DNA from: Borreliella garinii
GTDB lineage: Bacteria; Spirochaetota; Spirochaetia; Borreliales; Borreliaceae
Length of the DNA stretch: 64,000 bases
Reading direction: 5' to 3'
Assembly: GCF_001922545.1 (NCBI RefSeq)
Contig: NZ_CP018744.1
Location: forward strand, 1-64,000
Position numbers and translations under genes: made by a program. Below, in pieces: positions 1 through 9,800 of this stretch (its first letter is position 1; each line of letters begins with the position of its first letter). Below the pieces are notes generated by a model that saw only the letters and a list, made by a program, of their open reading frames with translations, searched no databases and was not told the DNA's origin.

Positions 1-56
1 GTTTTTATATACTATTAGATTATATGTATACATATAATCTAATAGTATATAAAAAC
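1..56. other. Hairpin telomere inverted repeat (chromosome end)
   Basis: Bases 1-28 are the exact reverse complement of bases 29-56, giving a 56-bp palindrome with no loop. Outward from the axis each arm reads TACA, then TATAAT (arm bases 5-10), CTA, then ATAGTATA (arm bases 14-21), then TAAAAAC. TATAAT matches box 1 and ATAGTATA matches box 3 (TTAGTATA, one mismatch) of Borrelia telomeres, the substrate of the telomere resolvase ResT. The palindrome starts exactly at base 1, as expected if the assembly read round the covalently closed hairpin for 28 bases. The alternative is an internal, replicated or vestigial telomere junction, which cannot be excluded without upstream sequence. Confidence 0.8.
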
Positions 57-92
57 TTCAAAAATCAATCAAATAAAAAGACACAAAAAGCC

Positions 93-113
93 AAAAAACA
101 AGAATCCCTTGCT
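93..113 (-). terminator. Probable intrinsic terminator of the arc genes
   Basis: Read on the minus strand directly after the antiporter stop codon, CAAG-GGATT-CTTG forms a short stem that can be lengthened by a G-T and an A-T pair, followed by TTTTTT. It would end transcription about 40 bases before the telomere palindrome. The stem is short, so this is a moderate call. Confidence 0.4.
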
Positions 114-1536
114 AGAAACTCAAATAAATACTAGCTATAATAACTAAAATAGAAATAAAGAATTCAATAATAAATAGCGGTAAAACAAATTTAAACCACA
201 CACCATAACTTAATTTAGATATCCCTAATGCAGCCATTAGAACTCCGCTTGTAGGTGTTATTAAATTAATAAGTCCAGATGAAGTTTGCATAGCAATAAC
301 AACCGAAGACCTTGGCATTGACAAAAAATCAGCAAGTGGCGCCATTATTGACATAGTTAAACTAGCATGACCCGATGAAGATGGAACAATAAATCCTATA
401 AATATTTGAATAATTTCATTCAAAATGACAAAAAAAGGTCTTGGAAGATTATATAAAAAATTAGTAGCGGCGTTTAATATCGTAGCTGTAATCAAACCAT
501 CATCACATACTATCATAACACCTCTAGCAAGCCCAATAACCAGAGCTGCTGTTATTAGACCTTCAGAACCTTTCACAAACGCATCCCACATCTCAGATTC
601 ACCCAATCTACAAATAAAAGCCGATATAATAGCAACTCCAAGATACAACATTGTCATTTCTTGCATCCACCAACCAAACTGAATAATACCAAACATCAAA
701 ACAAATATCATAAATCCAAATAAAAGTAAAACTAATTTATGAGCAAAAGTAAGTTCAAGAATATTTTCAGCATTATCTCCAGTAGAAATTCCATTTTTTT
801 TAACAAAATATTCATAATGTTCATTTTTTTGAGAATACACAAGCGACTTTGAGGGATCCTTTTGAATTTTAGATGCATAAGCACAAACATAAATTATAGC
901 AACTAATACTGATACAAAATAAAGAACAACTCTAAAATAAAATCCATCCTGCAAACTAATAGAAGCTATTGCCGATGCAATTCCTGTAGCAAATGGATTT
1001 ACAGTAGAAGCCATAGTGCCCACTCCAGCTCCCAAAGCAATAATAGCGGCTCCAACAAGACTATCATAACCCAAAGCCACTATCAAAGGAATCATAACAA
1101 AATAAAAAGGAAGAGCCTCTTCACTCATTCCGGTTACAGTTCCACCAATTGAAAAAATAAACATTAGCAAAGAAATAAGTAATTTATCTCTATGGCCCAA
1201 CTTCTTGATTAAACAATAAATTCCTGCATCTATTGCTCCTGTTTTCATAATAACCCCATAAGCGCCTCCAACAATTAAAACAAAAATAATAACTTCGGCT
1301 GCATGTTCCATCCCTTTTGACATTGCAGTTAAAATAGTAACAATAGGATGTAAAAATCCTCTGGGGCCTCTATCTACAAGCTGATAAGTTCCAGCAACGA
1401 CTATCTCTTGTTTAGATCCATCACCTATTTGCTTAAATTCTTTATCAAACTTACCAGCAGGAATTATATATGTTAAGATGGTAACGAATATAATTAAAGA
1501 GAATATTATTGTAAAACTACTTGGAATTTTAATCAT
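112..1536 (-). CDS. arcD: Arginine/ornithine antiporter, YfcC/DcuC-type carrier
   Basis: Polytopic inner-membrane protein of 474 residues with about a dozen hydrophobic segments; it resembles the YfcC/C4-dicarboxylate-carrier-like family rather than the APC-type ArcD. Family members carry Gly/Ser-rich re-entrant motifs, here GIASAIASISL, PSSSGHASL and a Thr-Pro-rich segment near the C-terminus (LITPTSG). It follows arcA and arcB on the same strand, which supports exchange of arginine for ornithine. The ATG at 1536 is preferred over the GTG at 1545 because AGGAGGAG lies 8 bases before the ATG and almost touches the GTG. It is the last gene before the telomere. Substrate is inferred from neighbours. 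Confidence 0.85.
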   Translation of the reverse strand: MIKIPSSFTIIFSLIIFVTILTYIIPAGKFDKEFKQIGDGSKQEIVVAGTYQLVDRGPRGFLHPIVTILTAMSKGMEHAAEVIIFVLIVGGAYGVIMKTGAIDAGIYCLIKKLGHRDKLLISLLMFIFSIGGTVTGMSEEALPFYFVMIPLIVALGYDSLVGAAIIALGAGVGTMASTVNPFATGIASAIASISLQDGFYFRVVLYFVSVLVAIIYVCAYASKIQKDPSKSLVYSQKNEHYEYFVKKNGISTGDNAENILELTFAHKLVLLLFGFMIFVLMFGIIQFGWWMQEMTMLYLGVAIISAFICRLGESEMWDAFVKGSEGLITAALVIGLARGVMIVCDDGLITATILNAATNFLYNLPRPFFVILNEIIQIFIGFIVPSSSGHASLTMSIMAPLADFLSMPRSSVVIAMQTSSGLINLITPTSGVLMAALGISKLSYGVWFKFVLPLFIIEFFISILVIIASIYLSF

Positions 1537-1579
1537 AACATTCACTCCTCCTAAATAATTTCATATAAATAAATTGCTG

Positions 1580-2563
1580 TTATCCTAAAGTCGCTACCAT
1601 AATAGCTTTAATGGTATGTACTCTATTTTCAGCAACATCAAAAACAACTGAATTTTTACTTTCAAAAATTTCTTCTGTAACTTCGATTCCATTAATTCCA
1701 TATTTATCAAAAATGTCTTTACCGATCACAGTATTTAAATCGTGAAAAGCAGGTAAACAATGCATAAATATTGCATCATCTTTTGCCATATCCATAATCT
1801 CTTTATTGACCTGATAAGGCCTTAGAAGATTTATTCTATCTTCCCAATTATTTTCGCCCATAGATACCCACACATCCGTATACACAACATCAGCGCATTT
1901 AACAGCTTCTTCTTTAGAATCTGCAATTGTAATTTTACCTCCACTATCTAGAGCTAAAGACTTAGCCTTAAGCATCAAATTAGAGTCTGGAAAAAGCTCT
2001 TTAGGAGCAAAAATTCTGAAATCGAGCCCCATAATAGCACAACCTTTCAATAAAGAATTGGCAACATTCCCCCTGCCATCACCACAAAATACTATTTTAA
2101 TCCCCTTTAAACTTCCTTTATGCTCTTCTATTGTCATTAAATCGGCTAATATTTGGGTTGGGTGAGCAGTATCTGTCAATCCATTGTAAACAGGAACATT
2201 GGAATAATTCGCCAAACATTCAACAGTCTGTTGAGAAAACCCTCTAAACCCAATGGCATCATACATACGCCCTAAAACTCTAGCGGTATCTATCATGGAC
2301 TCTTTTACGCCTATTTGATTGCCTTTAGAACCTAAATACGTAACATTTGCCCCTTGATCATACGCTGCAATCTCAAAAGCACACCGAGTTCTTGTTGAAT
2401 CTTTCTCAAAGATTATAACTATATTTTTACCTTTAAGCTTCTGCACTTCAATTCCTGCATATTTTGATTTTTTTAAATCAATCGATAAATCAAGTAAATA
2501 TCTAATATCTTTGCTTGTAAAATCTAAAAGATTTAAAAAGCTCCTATTTCGTAAATTATACAT
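1580..2563 (-). CDS. arcB: Ornithine carbamoyltransferase, catabolic
   Basis: Cytosolic enzyme of the arginine deiminase pathway: citrulline plus phosphate gives ornithine and carbamoyl phosphate. Carbamoyl-phosphate motif STRTRCAF is near residue 57, the HPTQILADL motif near residue 133 and the ornithine-side HCLPAFHD motif near residue 268. Length of 327 residues is normal for the family. The ATG at 2563 has AGGGG five bases upstream; an upstream TTG would add five residues. It lies 55 bases after arcA and 43 bases before the antiporter, so the three are likely one operon. No carbamate kinase gene is present in the window to use the product. Confidence 0.95.
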   Translation of the reverse strand: MYNLRNRSFLNLLDFTSKDIRYLLDLSIDLKKSKYAGIEVQKLKGKNIVIIFEKDSTRTRCAFEIAAYDQGANVTYLGSKGNQIGVKESMIDTARVLGRMYDAIGFRGFSQQTVECLANYSNVPVYNGLTDTAHPTQILADLMTIEEHKGSLKGIKIVFCGDGRGNVANSLLKGCAIMGLDFRIFAPKELFPDSNLMLKAKSLALDSGGKITIADSKEEAVKCADVVYTDVWVSMGENNWEDRINLLRPYQVNKEIMDMAKDDAIFMHCLPAFHDLNTVIGKDIFDKYGINGIEVTEEIFESKNSVVFDVAENRVHTIKAIMVATLG

Positions 2564-2618
2564 AATAACCCCTAACATTTACAATCGGTTTTTAAAACCT
2601 TTATTTAGCTTATTTAGC

Positions 2619-3854
2619 TCAAATATTAATATCCTCTCTTACTAAAGGCATAGACATACACCTTGGACCACCACGACCCCTTGAAAGCTCGCTAGACGGA
2701 ATTCTATGAACTTTAATACCATTTTCCTCAAACAACTTATTAGTTACATGATTTCTAGAATAAGCAATTACTTCTCCCGGAGCTATAGCCAAAATATTAG
2801 CACCATCATTCCATTGTTCTCTTGCACCATGTATTAAGTCTCCACCTGCACATTTTATTATGTCAATCTTTCTGCCAAGATAAAAGCTTAAAACATCTCT
2901 AAGTCTAGCTTTTTCTTCTTTAACATGAATTTTACTGGAACTTGAATTACAAGTTAAAGCATAAATTGAGAAATACATATCATCACTCGTAAAACTTGTA
3001 AAAACATTATAATCAATTTGAGTAAAAACTGTATCTAAATGCATATAAGCCCTATTTTTTGGAATCTTAAAAGCCAAAATTGTGTTAAATGAAGTCTTAT
3101 TTTCAAAAAGACTAATAGCTAATTTTTCTACAGACTCCGCTTCTGTTCTTTCCGAAATTCCAATAACTAAAATATCTTTGCTTAACACAAACTCATCTCC
3201 ACCTTCCAAAGAAGTCTCTGCCCATCTATTAAACCAAATTGGAACATTTTCTTTATAAATGGGATGGTATTTAAAAATATACTCTGCAAATATTGTCTCT
3301 CTATGTCTAACCTTATTAGACATTTTATTTATTGTAATCCCATTACCAATGCTAGCAAAAGGATCCCTGGTAAATAAAACATTAGGCATAGGATCAATAA
3401 TAAAAAGACTTGTACTATTAACTAAATCATCAAGAGAAGATACATAATTTTTAAGCTCTTTACTTACAACACCCGAAATCATTTTAGAGACCATATTATC
3501 AATAGTTAAACTAGAAAAATAATCTTTTAAAATATTAATTGTATTATCTGTTTTTATTCCTGCCTCCAGAATAAATTGAGATATAAATTTATCTTTGAGC
3601 TCTACAGAAGAAGCAAGAACCTCGCTAACAAGATCCTCAACATACTCAATTTCAACTGAATTATTTTTTAAAGTATTTGCAAAAACTTCATGCTCTTGTC
3701 TTGCGACTTTAAGGTAAGGAATGTCATCAAATAAAAATTTTTTCATAATAAAAGGTGTCAAATTTTCTAATTCTTCTCCTGGCCTATGAAGCAAAACTTT
3801 TTTCAAACGACCTATTTCAGAAAATATATTTATTGGATTTAAATATCCCTCCAT
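2619..3854 (-). CDS. arcA: Arginine deiminase
   Basis: Hydrolyses arginine to citrulline and ammonia in the cytosol, the first step of the arginine deiminase pathway; the ammonia can raise local pH. Guanidino-modifying-enzyme motifs are visible: [26 protein letters not shown], and the C-terminal [13 protein letters not shown], whose Cys is the catalytic nucleophile of the family. The ATG at 3854 is chosen because AAAGGGGGA sits five bases upstream; the longer open frame adds only nine residues. Product length 411 residues is typical. First gene of the arc cluster, with a promoter-like TTGATA/TATAAT pair upstream. Confidence 0.96.
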   Translation of the reverse strand: MEGYLNPINIFSEIGRLKKVLLHRPGEELENLTPFIMKKFLFDDIPYLKVARQEHEVFANTLKNNSVEIEYVEDLVSEVLASSVELKDKFISQFILEAGIKTDNTINILKDYFSSLTIDNMVSKMISGVVSKELKNYVSSLDDLVNSTSLFIIDPMPNVLFTRDPFASIGNGITINKMSNKVRHRETIFAEYIFKYHPIYKENVPIWFNRWAETSLEGGDEFVLSKDILVIGISERTEAESVEKLAISLFENKTSFNTILAFKIPKNRAYMHLDTVFTQIDYNVFTSFTSDDMYFSIYALTCNSSSSKIHVKEEKARLRDVLSFYLGRKIDIIKCAGGDLIHGAREQWNDGANILAIAPGEVIAYSRNHVTNKLFEENGIKVHRIPSSELSRGRGGPRCMSMPLVREDINI

Positions 3855-3891
3855 CGATTCCCCCTTTATGAAAATTGCCATATATTAAAAT

Positions 3892-3918
3892 ATTATAGTT
3901 TATATTAAAAAATATCAA
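3892..3918 (-). promoter_or_regulatory. Candidate sigma70-type promoter of arcA
   Basis: On the minus strand TTGATA (3918-3913) is followed after 15 bases by a perfect TATAAT (3897-3892). Transcription would start near 3885, leaving a leader of about 30 bases before the arcA ATG. The spacer is two bases shorter than the usual 17, so strength is uncertain. The rest of 3855-4042 is AT-rich without a further gene. Confidence 0.5.
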
Positions 3919-4027
3919 TTATTTATTAAAGTTTTTAAAAAAATATTATAAATGTATAAAAAATTACCAAAAACAAAAAAAGAAGTTTTAAAATAGGCAT
4001 TTAAATAAAAAACATTTACAAGAATTA

Positions 4028-4036
4028 TGCTAAAAT
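4028..4036 (+). promoter_or_regulatory. Candidate extended -10 giving a leaderless mRNA
   Basis: TGCTAAAAT (extended -10, TGn plus TAAAAT) ends only six bases before the ATG at 4043. A transcript from it would begin at or next to the start codon. No Shine-Dalgarno-like sequence precedes that ATG. Confidence 0.4.
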
Positions 4037-4042
4037 ACTACC

Positions 4043-5668
4043 ATGAAGAAGAAAATTAATAGATTAATATTAATGTTAACTATGCACATCTTACTATTCT
4101 CTTGTTCCTTGATTACAAATAATAAGCCAAAAAATCTAAGCACATCAGAAATCATATTAACACAAAAAACACCACTGGAAAGTTCTTTAATAAAGAATCC
4201 TTCTAGCACAGAATATCGAATACCAATATCTAGTATCCAAGAAATTTTAAACAATAGCGATAATTCCCTTTTAATAAAACAAACAGCAGTAAAAATCAAA
4301 ATAAACCCACAAAAACTAGAAGAAATAAAAAACTATTTAAATGCTTATAAAAATTATTTAAATAATGAGGCAGAATGGATAAAGTTCATAGATCAAAGCA
4401 GCGTCAATGGCAATCTAATAATTAAAATTGATACTGCTTTTGAAAAAAAAATAAATTTTAATTATACAAATTCAGATACTAAAAATTTGACAGAATTAAT
4501 AGAATTACAAATGCATCTAGAAAAAGAAATTTTAAACTTAATTGAGCAAACATTTCATGATAAAAATTTAGGATACATACAATTAAGCCATATTAATTCA
4601 TTTTTTCCTCAAGAAAATATAAACTCAATCACAAAAGAAATAATAAATGGGGAAGAATATGTTGCGCCTCATATAATAGCTAATCAATTATTAAAAATAA
4701 AAGATAAAAAATATTTTGAACAATTTATGTACTTTTTAAAAATTGAAAACAGCACAATAAAAACAATAATTGAAAAACAAAAAATTGCAGATCTTCACAA
4801 TGAACTATATTATTCAAAGCAACCATCTCAAAGTAGAAGCAGAAGGAGAAAAAGATCAACTGTTGACTCCGATAATAGCAATCAATATGGCCTAATACCA
4901 AAAATAATAGACCCAAATACAGGCATTGAAATAACCCCTAAAAATTTAAGATCTCTTTTATCAAATGGCGACATAATACTAATAAAACCCAAAATAGATT
5001 GGACAGAGTTTTTTTATTTTTGGCAACATGTAGGAATATTTGATGAAGAAAAATACGAAGCTACTAAAAAAATTGCATTCAATGGAAATGACAGTTTTGA
5101 TATAAAATCAATAATTACAAGCAATCAAATTAAATTCGATACAGCATCCACTCAAGGATCAGGATATGAAAAACTTTCAACATATGTACAATCAAGAATA
5201 TTAAAAATATTTTCGCCAATAACAGACACAAGAACAATTCAAAAAGCTATTAATTTTGGAAGAAGTAGATATATTGACAATAACTTTGGATATATGATTC
5301 CATTAATCTCCTCTAATTTATGGACAGATTCATTTAATCTTGAAGAAATTCATAATAAAACCTATTGTTCTTTAGTAGTTGATAGAATATATAAAATAGC
5401 AGGACTTAATGTATCAAGAAATTACGAAATTTCAGGAATAATTACTCCTGGAGAAATAAATGCAGCCGCTTACAATTTTTACATGTCTTATACAATTACA
5501 GGAATACTTCCAAGTGCACTTCCAAAAAGGCTCATTAAACCAAGCTTAAAAGAAAAATTCATTGGTTACAACAAAGAAATAGTAGATTCGGTGGAATTGA
5601 AAAAATCGAAAGAAAAAATTTTTGGAAGAGCTTGCAATATAACAAACCTCTGGTGCTCAGGAAGTTAA
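4043..5668 (+). CDS. Lipoprotein with permuted NlpC/P60 (YiiX-like) hydrolase domain
   Basis: 541 residues. N-terminus is a lipoprotein signal: basic start, hydrophobic stretch and lipobox LFSC with Cys21. Residues 30-255 are helical, Lys/Asn-rich and unrecognised. A very basic linker (SRSRRRKRS, 264-272) leads to a C-terminal domain of about 250 residues with the layout of circularly permuted papain-like hydrolases (YiiX/YebB, LRAT-like): GDIILIK (309-315), QHVGIF with candidate catalytic His329, and YCSLVVDRIYK with candidate nucleophile Cys442. Such enzymes cleave peptide or acyl amide/ester bonds; a cell-wall or lipid substrate is inference. It heads a plus-strand operon with rnhA. The domain call rests on motif order, not on a search. 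Confidence 0.75.
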   Translation: MKKKINRLILMLTMHILLFSCSLITNNKPKNLSTSEIILTQKTPLESSLIKNPSSTEYRIPISSIQEILNNSDNSLLIKQTAVKIKINPQKLEEIKNYLNAYKNYLNNEAEWIKFIDQSSVNGNLIIKIDTAFEKKINFNYTNSDTKNLTELIELQMHLEKEILNLIEQTFHDKNLGYIQLSHINSFFPQENINSITKEIINGEEYVAPHIIANQLLKIKDKKYFEQFMYFLKIENSTIKTIIEKQKIADLHNELYYSKQPSQSRSRRRKRSTVDSDNSNQYGLIPKIIDPNTGIEITPKNLRSLLSNGDIILIKPKIDWTEFFYFWQHVGIFDEEKYEATKKIAFNGNDSFDIKSIITSNQIKFDTASTQGSGYEKLSTYVQSRILKIFSPITDTRTIQKAINFGRSRYIDNNFGYMIPLISSNLWTDSFNLEEIHNKTYCSLVVDRIYKIAGLNVSRNYEISGIITPGEINAAAYNFYMSYTITGILPSALPKRLIKPSLKEKFIGYNKEIVDSVELKKSKEKIFGRACNITNLWCSGS

Positions 5669-5676
5669 TACTATTT

Positions 5677-6279
5677 ATGGACAAATATTATGCATGCATT
5701 TTAATCGATAGTAATGAAAAAATTATTTTCAAATCTTGGGAAGAATGCAAAACTACTATTAAAGAAAAAAATAATAAAATAAAAAGTTTTAAAACAATAG
5801 AACAAGCTCAAAATTGGCTATTGAATAATGGGAATAAAATTATTCATCATCATCCAATTGGAATATATTTTGATTCTGGAACAGGAAGAGGAAAGGGTGT
5901 AGAAATTAGGGTTGTAAACGAAAAAAGAATTTCAATATTGGACAAAATCCTAGACAAATCCTTGATTAATGAATATGGAAATCATTATGTCAAAAATTTT
6001 CAAGGGATTAGCAATAATTTTGGAGAACTTCTTGCCCTATATGCAGCACTCAAAATAGCATTAAAAGAGAATATAATAAACATATTTGGTGACAGCAAAT
6101 TAATAATTGACTATTGGTCAAAAGGAATCTATAATAGCAAAAAATTAAAACAAATTACTATTAATTTAATCAAAAAAACAGTTGAACTAAGGAAAAAATT
6201 TGAAGAACAAGGTGGAAAAATTTCTTTTATTCCAGGAAATGAAAATATTGCAGATCTTGGTTTTCACAAAACTAAGTAA
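5677..6279 (+). CDS. rnhA: Ribonuclease HI with N-terminal viroplasmin-like domain
   Basis: 200 residues. Residues 1-50 (KYYACILI...FKSWEEC...FKTIEQAQNWL) match the caulimovirus viroplasmin/RNase H1 N-terminal hybrid-binding domain, also found in eukaryotic RNase H1. Residues 60-200 form the RNase HI fold with all four acidic catalytic positions visible: Asp66 (YFDSGTG), Glu117 (NFGELLA), Asp139 (FGDSK) and Asp193 (NIADLG). It removes RNA from RNA-DNA hybrids. The ATG at 5677 is preferred: it follows the stop of the upstream gene, has AGGAAG upstream and begins the conserved domain; an earlier ATG at 5632 would overlap that gene. Confidence 0.9.
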   Translation: MDKYYACILIDSNEKIIFKSWEECKTTIKEKNNKIKSFKTIEQAQNWLLNNGNKIIHHHPIGIYFDSGTGRGKGVEIRVVNEKRISILDKILDKSLINEYGNHYVKNFQGISNNFGELLALYAALKIALKENIINIFGDSKLIIDYWSKGIYNSKKLKQITINLIKKTVELRKKFEEQGGKISFIPGNENIADLGFHKTK

Positions 6280-6805
6280 AAATATTGCCAAAAAATACAT
6301 AAAAACAATATTTCTGATTTCAATGGCTTATTTTTATTGTTGTGCAACAATAAAAATAAGCCCCAGCCTCGATTATGAAACTAATTTTAAAGTTTTAGAA
6401 TCTCCCTTTAAATACATTGACATAGGGGCAATTAAAGCCACAAATGAATATATCTATATTCAAATTACAAACAATAGTTTAGATGTAGTAAAAATAAATT
6501 GGCAAAACACTAGCATTAATAACAATAAAATTGTCCTAAAAAAAGAAGATCTTACAATAGACAATGAAACAATCTATAAAAATAAATATAGAGAATTTTT
6601 TATTGGCCCTAAAACTTCATTTAAATTTAAAGCATATCCACTAAAAATTTCCTCTAAAAACAAAAATAGCCATGTTTTAAGTTCAGCTATTGAATATCCC
6701 TCTATCTTCAAACTCAACATAACAAAAATAGGGATGGAAACAAAAAAAACAATAAACATTTTAATAACAAGAACTATAAAAATCAATGCTAACAATAATA
6801 CATAA
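6239..6805 (+). CDS. Hypothetical membrane-anchored or lipoprotein
   Basis: No family recognised. About 188 residues from the ATG at 6239; the start is uncertain because the reading frame opens inside rnhA (from 6200) and no candidate has a well-placed Shine-Dalgarno site. A basic stretch (KLSKNIAKKYIK) followed by a hydrophobic segment ending in AYFYCC looks like a signal peptide with a possible lipidation Cys. The rest alternates polar strands (IYIQITNNSLDVVKINW), which suggests a beta-rich extracytoplasmic domain. It overlaps rnhA by 41 bases and ends 8 bases before the convergent lptD. Confidence 0.6.
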   Translation: MKILQILVFTKLSKNIAKKYIKTIFLISMAYFYCCATIKISPSLDYETNFKVLESPFKYIDIGAIKATNEYIYIQITNNSLDVVKINWQNTSINNNKIVLKKEDLTIDNETIYKNKYREFFIGPKTSFKFKAYPLKISSKNKNSHVLSSAIEYPSIFKLNITKIGMETKKTINILITRTIKINANNNT

Positions 6806-6813
6806 ACCCTTTA

Positions 6814-9800
6814 TTATTTTTTTGTTTTTCTATTAATAATAAGCTCATAGTTTGTATCTTTATTGTTTTCAAATGATGCTTTTACAGGAGCAAAAAAATT
6901 CCAAGAAATATAAATTGTAAAATTATTTCTCCAAATAGGAGAATAAATACCATCAGATCCTTTTAGCAAATCTGGCTCTAAATTATATTCGCCAACAAAT
7001 TTCCAATCATAAAAATTGAATTTAAAGCCTGATGAGAATTTTTTAATTTTAAAAAGTGAATTTTTTCTGTCTTGGGAATTAAAGAAATTGAAAGATTTTA
7101 ACAAATCAGTAAAGATATTGACGGTCTCAAGACCAATTTGATCCATATATCCTTTGAAGTATCTAAAAGTCTTAGTATTGACAGAAAAGGTAGAAAAGTA
7201 AATTTCTAAAAATTCTGTATATTTAAATTTAAAAGTCAATGCAGACCAAAGTTCATTATCCGTAAATTTCTGCAAATTGATTTTCCAGCCAGCATCTATC
7301 CCTAAAGTAAAAGAAAGCTTCTTGTCAAACAAATTTAAAACATGGAACTCCTTCTTGTAACGAGAATCTAAAGAATATGGAACAAGTTTAGTTGTAATTC
7401 CGACCTTAGAAAAATCTCCTTTTAAAGGATCATAATTATATTCAAAGTCATCTTTCATCGCAAATAAAAACTGAAAATCAAAAACATTAAGCTTAAAAGA
7501 AAGTTCAGAAACTCTATTTATCAAAGGATCATAAGCAGCTAAAAAACTAAATTTAAAATAATTTAAATATCTTGGCTCAATTTTATAATACAAAGCAGGA
7601 GACATTTCTAAATTTTTATAAGGTGATGATGGTTTTTGAGGCTCTGAAGGATTCAATAAAGATTGAACAGTAGAAATTCCAGGGTTTTTAATAGCATTTT
7701 CTTTAAACTTTTTATAATATTTAATTCCAATTCCAGCTTCTTGTAACAAATAAGGAAAATCTAAAGAAAGTTTAAGCTCAGAAGAAGCTTTAATATCTTC
7801 AAAACTATTTTTTAATTCACCTGAAAGCTCGGCGTTAAAATAATTATAATCATAAATCAAAGAAGCTATTAAATATTGATAAAAAGTGTCCGGATCAGAC
7901 AAAAAAATACTACTATTCTTAGCAACTAAAGATTTTAAATCAGTATCATATTTTTTATTAAATGAATACAAAGTAGACTTATTCTCAAATTTTAAAATAC
8001 TTCTAGAGAATAAGGGATACCTAATAAAAGGAAGCAAGTTTAAATTTATTTGATTAATAATAGAATGCTCACTTTTTTTATCTTTATCTTCAACTTTAAA
8101 ATCTTTATTTAAAGGATTATACTCAATAGTATTAAGATATAATAAATTTTCAAAAGTAATTAAACGATTATAAAAATCAGCATGAATTTTTATATCCGTT
8201 TTATTCTTTATATCAAATAAATAATTTTTTATTTCATAATTAAAGTCCTTTGGACTTGTGATGCCATAATTATTAAAAAAAACATTATTTCTTAAATAAG
8301 GATTAATACCAAATCTAATAAAAAAAGAATCAAATTGATCAATACTTTTTAAAATGATGGGTTCTGGAGGAATATATAAATCTTTATTTAAATCTTTTAT
8401 TTTTTGAGTCTTTTTTTCCTTAACGATCTTTTTATTATTATCTTTATCTTCTAGATTTTTAATTTCTGGGCGCATTATCATTTCTTTAGTATCAGCTGAA
8501 AATGTCCATTGATTACTGTAAAGGTCTTTTTGGAAATTTAAATCGATATATGGGACATAAATTCTCTCCAAATAAAACCATTTTCTTGTGGGATCATTAA
8601 TCTCTTTTGGTTTTTCTAAAGGAGATTTAACATAAAGATTCTCATAGCCCGATAATTTGAAACTTAATCCCAAATTATTTAATTTGTAATCTAAAATTGA
8701 ATTATCATCAAACTTCCGGCTATAAAAAGAAGACAAATTCCAATCAAAAGTGCTAATACTGGTTTGCTCTTTAACCGAATCTTTATCTAAATTTAAAAGA
8801 GAAAAAAATGTAGAACTCTCTATCCTATCTCTAAAATCAATATTAACATATGGATCGGAATAGTGCTCTAAAAAAACTGAAAAAAGTGCATCTCTTAAAA
8901 GAAATTCTGTTTTAAATTTAAGTAAATATCTAAAAGGAACTTCAAATCCAAATATATCCCCCTTGTTAAGATTAGAAAAACTAAAAAGAGATTGTTTTAA
9001 AGCTCTATTATTAAAAGGATAATATCCTCCATCATAACTATAAACATTCCTAGTAAAACCTAATCCAAAATTTCCTTCCAAAGTTTTAAAATGCCCTAAG
9101 GTATTACTTAAATCAAAATCAATCCCGGAATAAAATCCCAGATTAGCATAAATGTCAAAAATCAACTTAACATAATCTTTACTAAGACTAGATGCTAAAT
9201 TTTCTGCAAAAAAATAAGTTAAATATCCATTTCTTATATAAGGTTTTTTGCCTGAATTATAAACAGAATTGAAATCAAAATCCAAAAAAGAAGAATCTTC
9301 GCTTGAAGATTTATTGCCAAAAAGATAAATAGTATTAAAAAGGGAAAAACCTTTTCGTGGATTCAAGCTTAAAGATGGATTAAAAAATAAACTATCTCCT
9401 GGCCTAAAGAAAAAAGGAATATAGAATACTGGAACTCTTCCCATGTAAAATATAGCATGTAAAAACCCAAAATCCCCTGAAGGTAATACCCATATTTTAG
9501 AAGCTTTGATCGAATAGTAAGGCTCTGGAATTTTACTAGTTGTTGCAAAAGCTTGCTCCACAATAGTAACATCATTGTCTATCTTTTTTAAAGCCTTTCC
9601 TCCAAACGAAAGAATATGATCTATTTGATTTTTTTGCATTTTTTTTTGAAGAATGCCATCTTTTAATAGAAAATTTTGAGAATCAAAATCAACAAAAAAT
9701 TCATTACCATAAAAATAAAGCTTTTCATTGGCATCCATATCAAGAATATATTCAACATTCCCAATAGAATAAAGTTTTTTAGAATTCTTATTAAGAACTA

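Noticed and set aside
4030-4299. Minus-strand open frame over the start of the hydrolase lipoprotein gene
   Set aside because: Overlaps a gene with a clear lipoprotein signal and covers its promoter; no RBS and no recognisable protein features.
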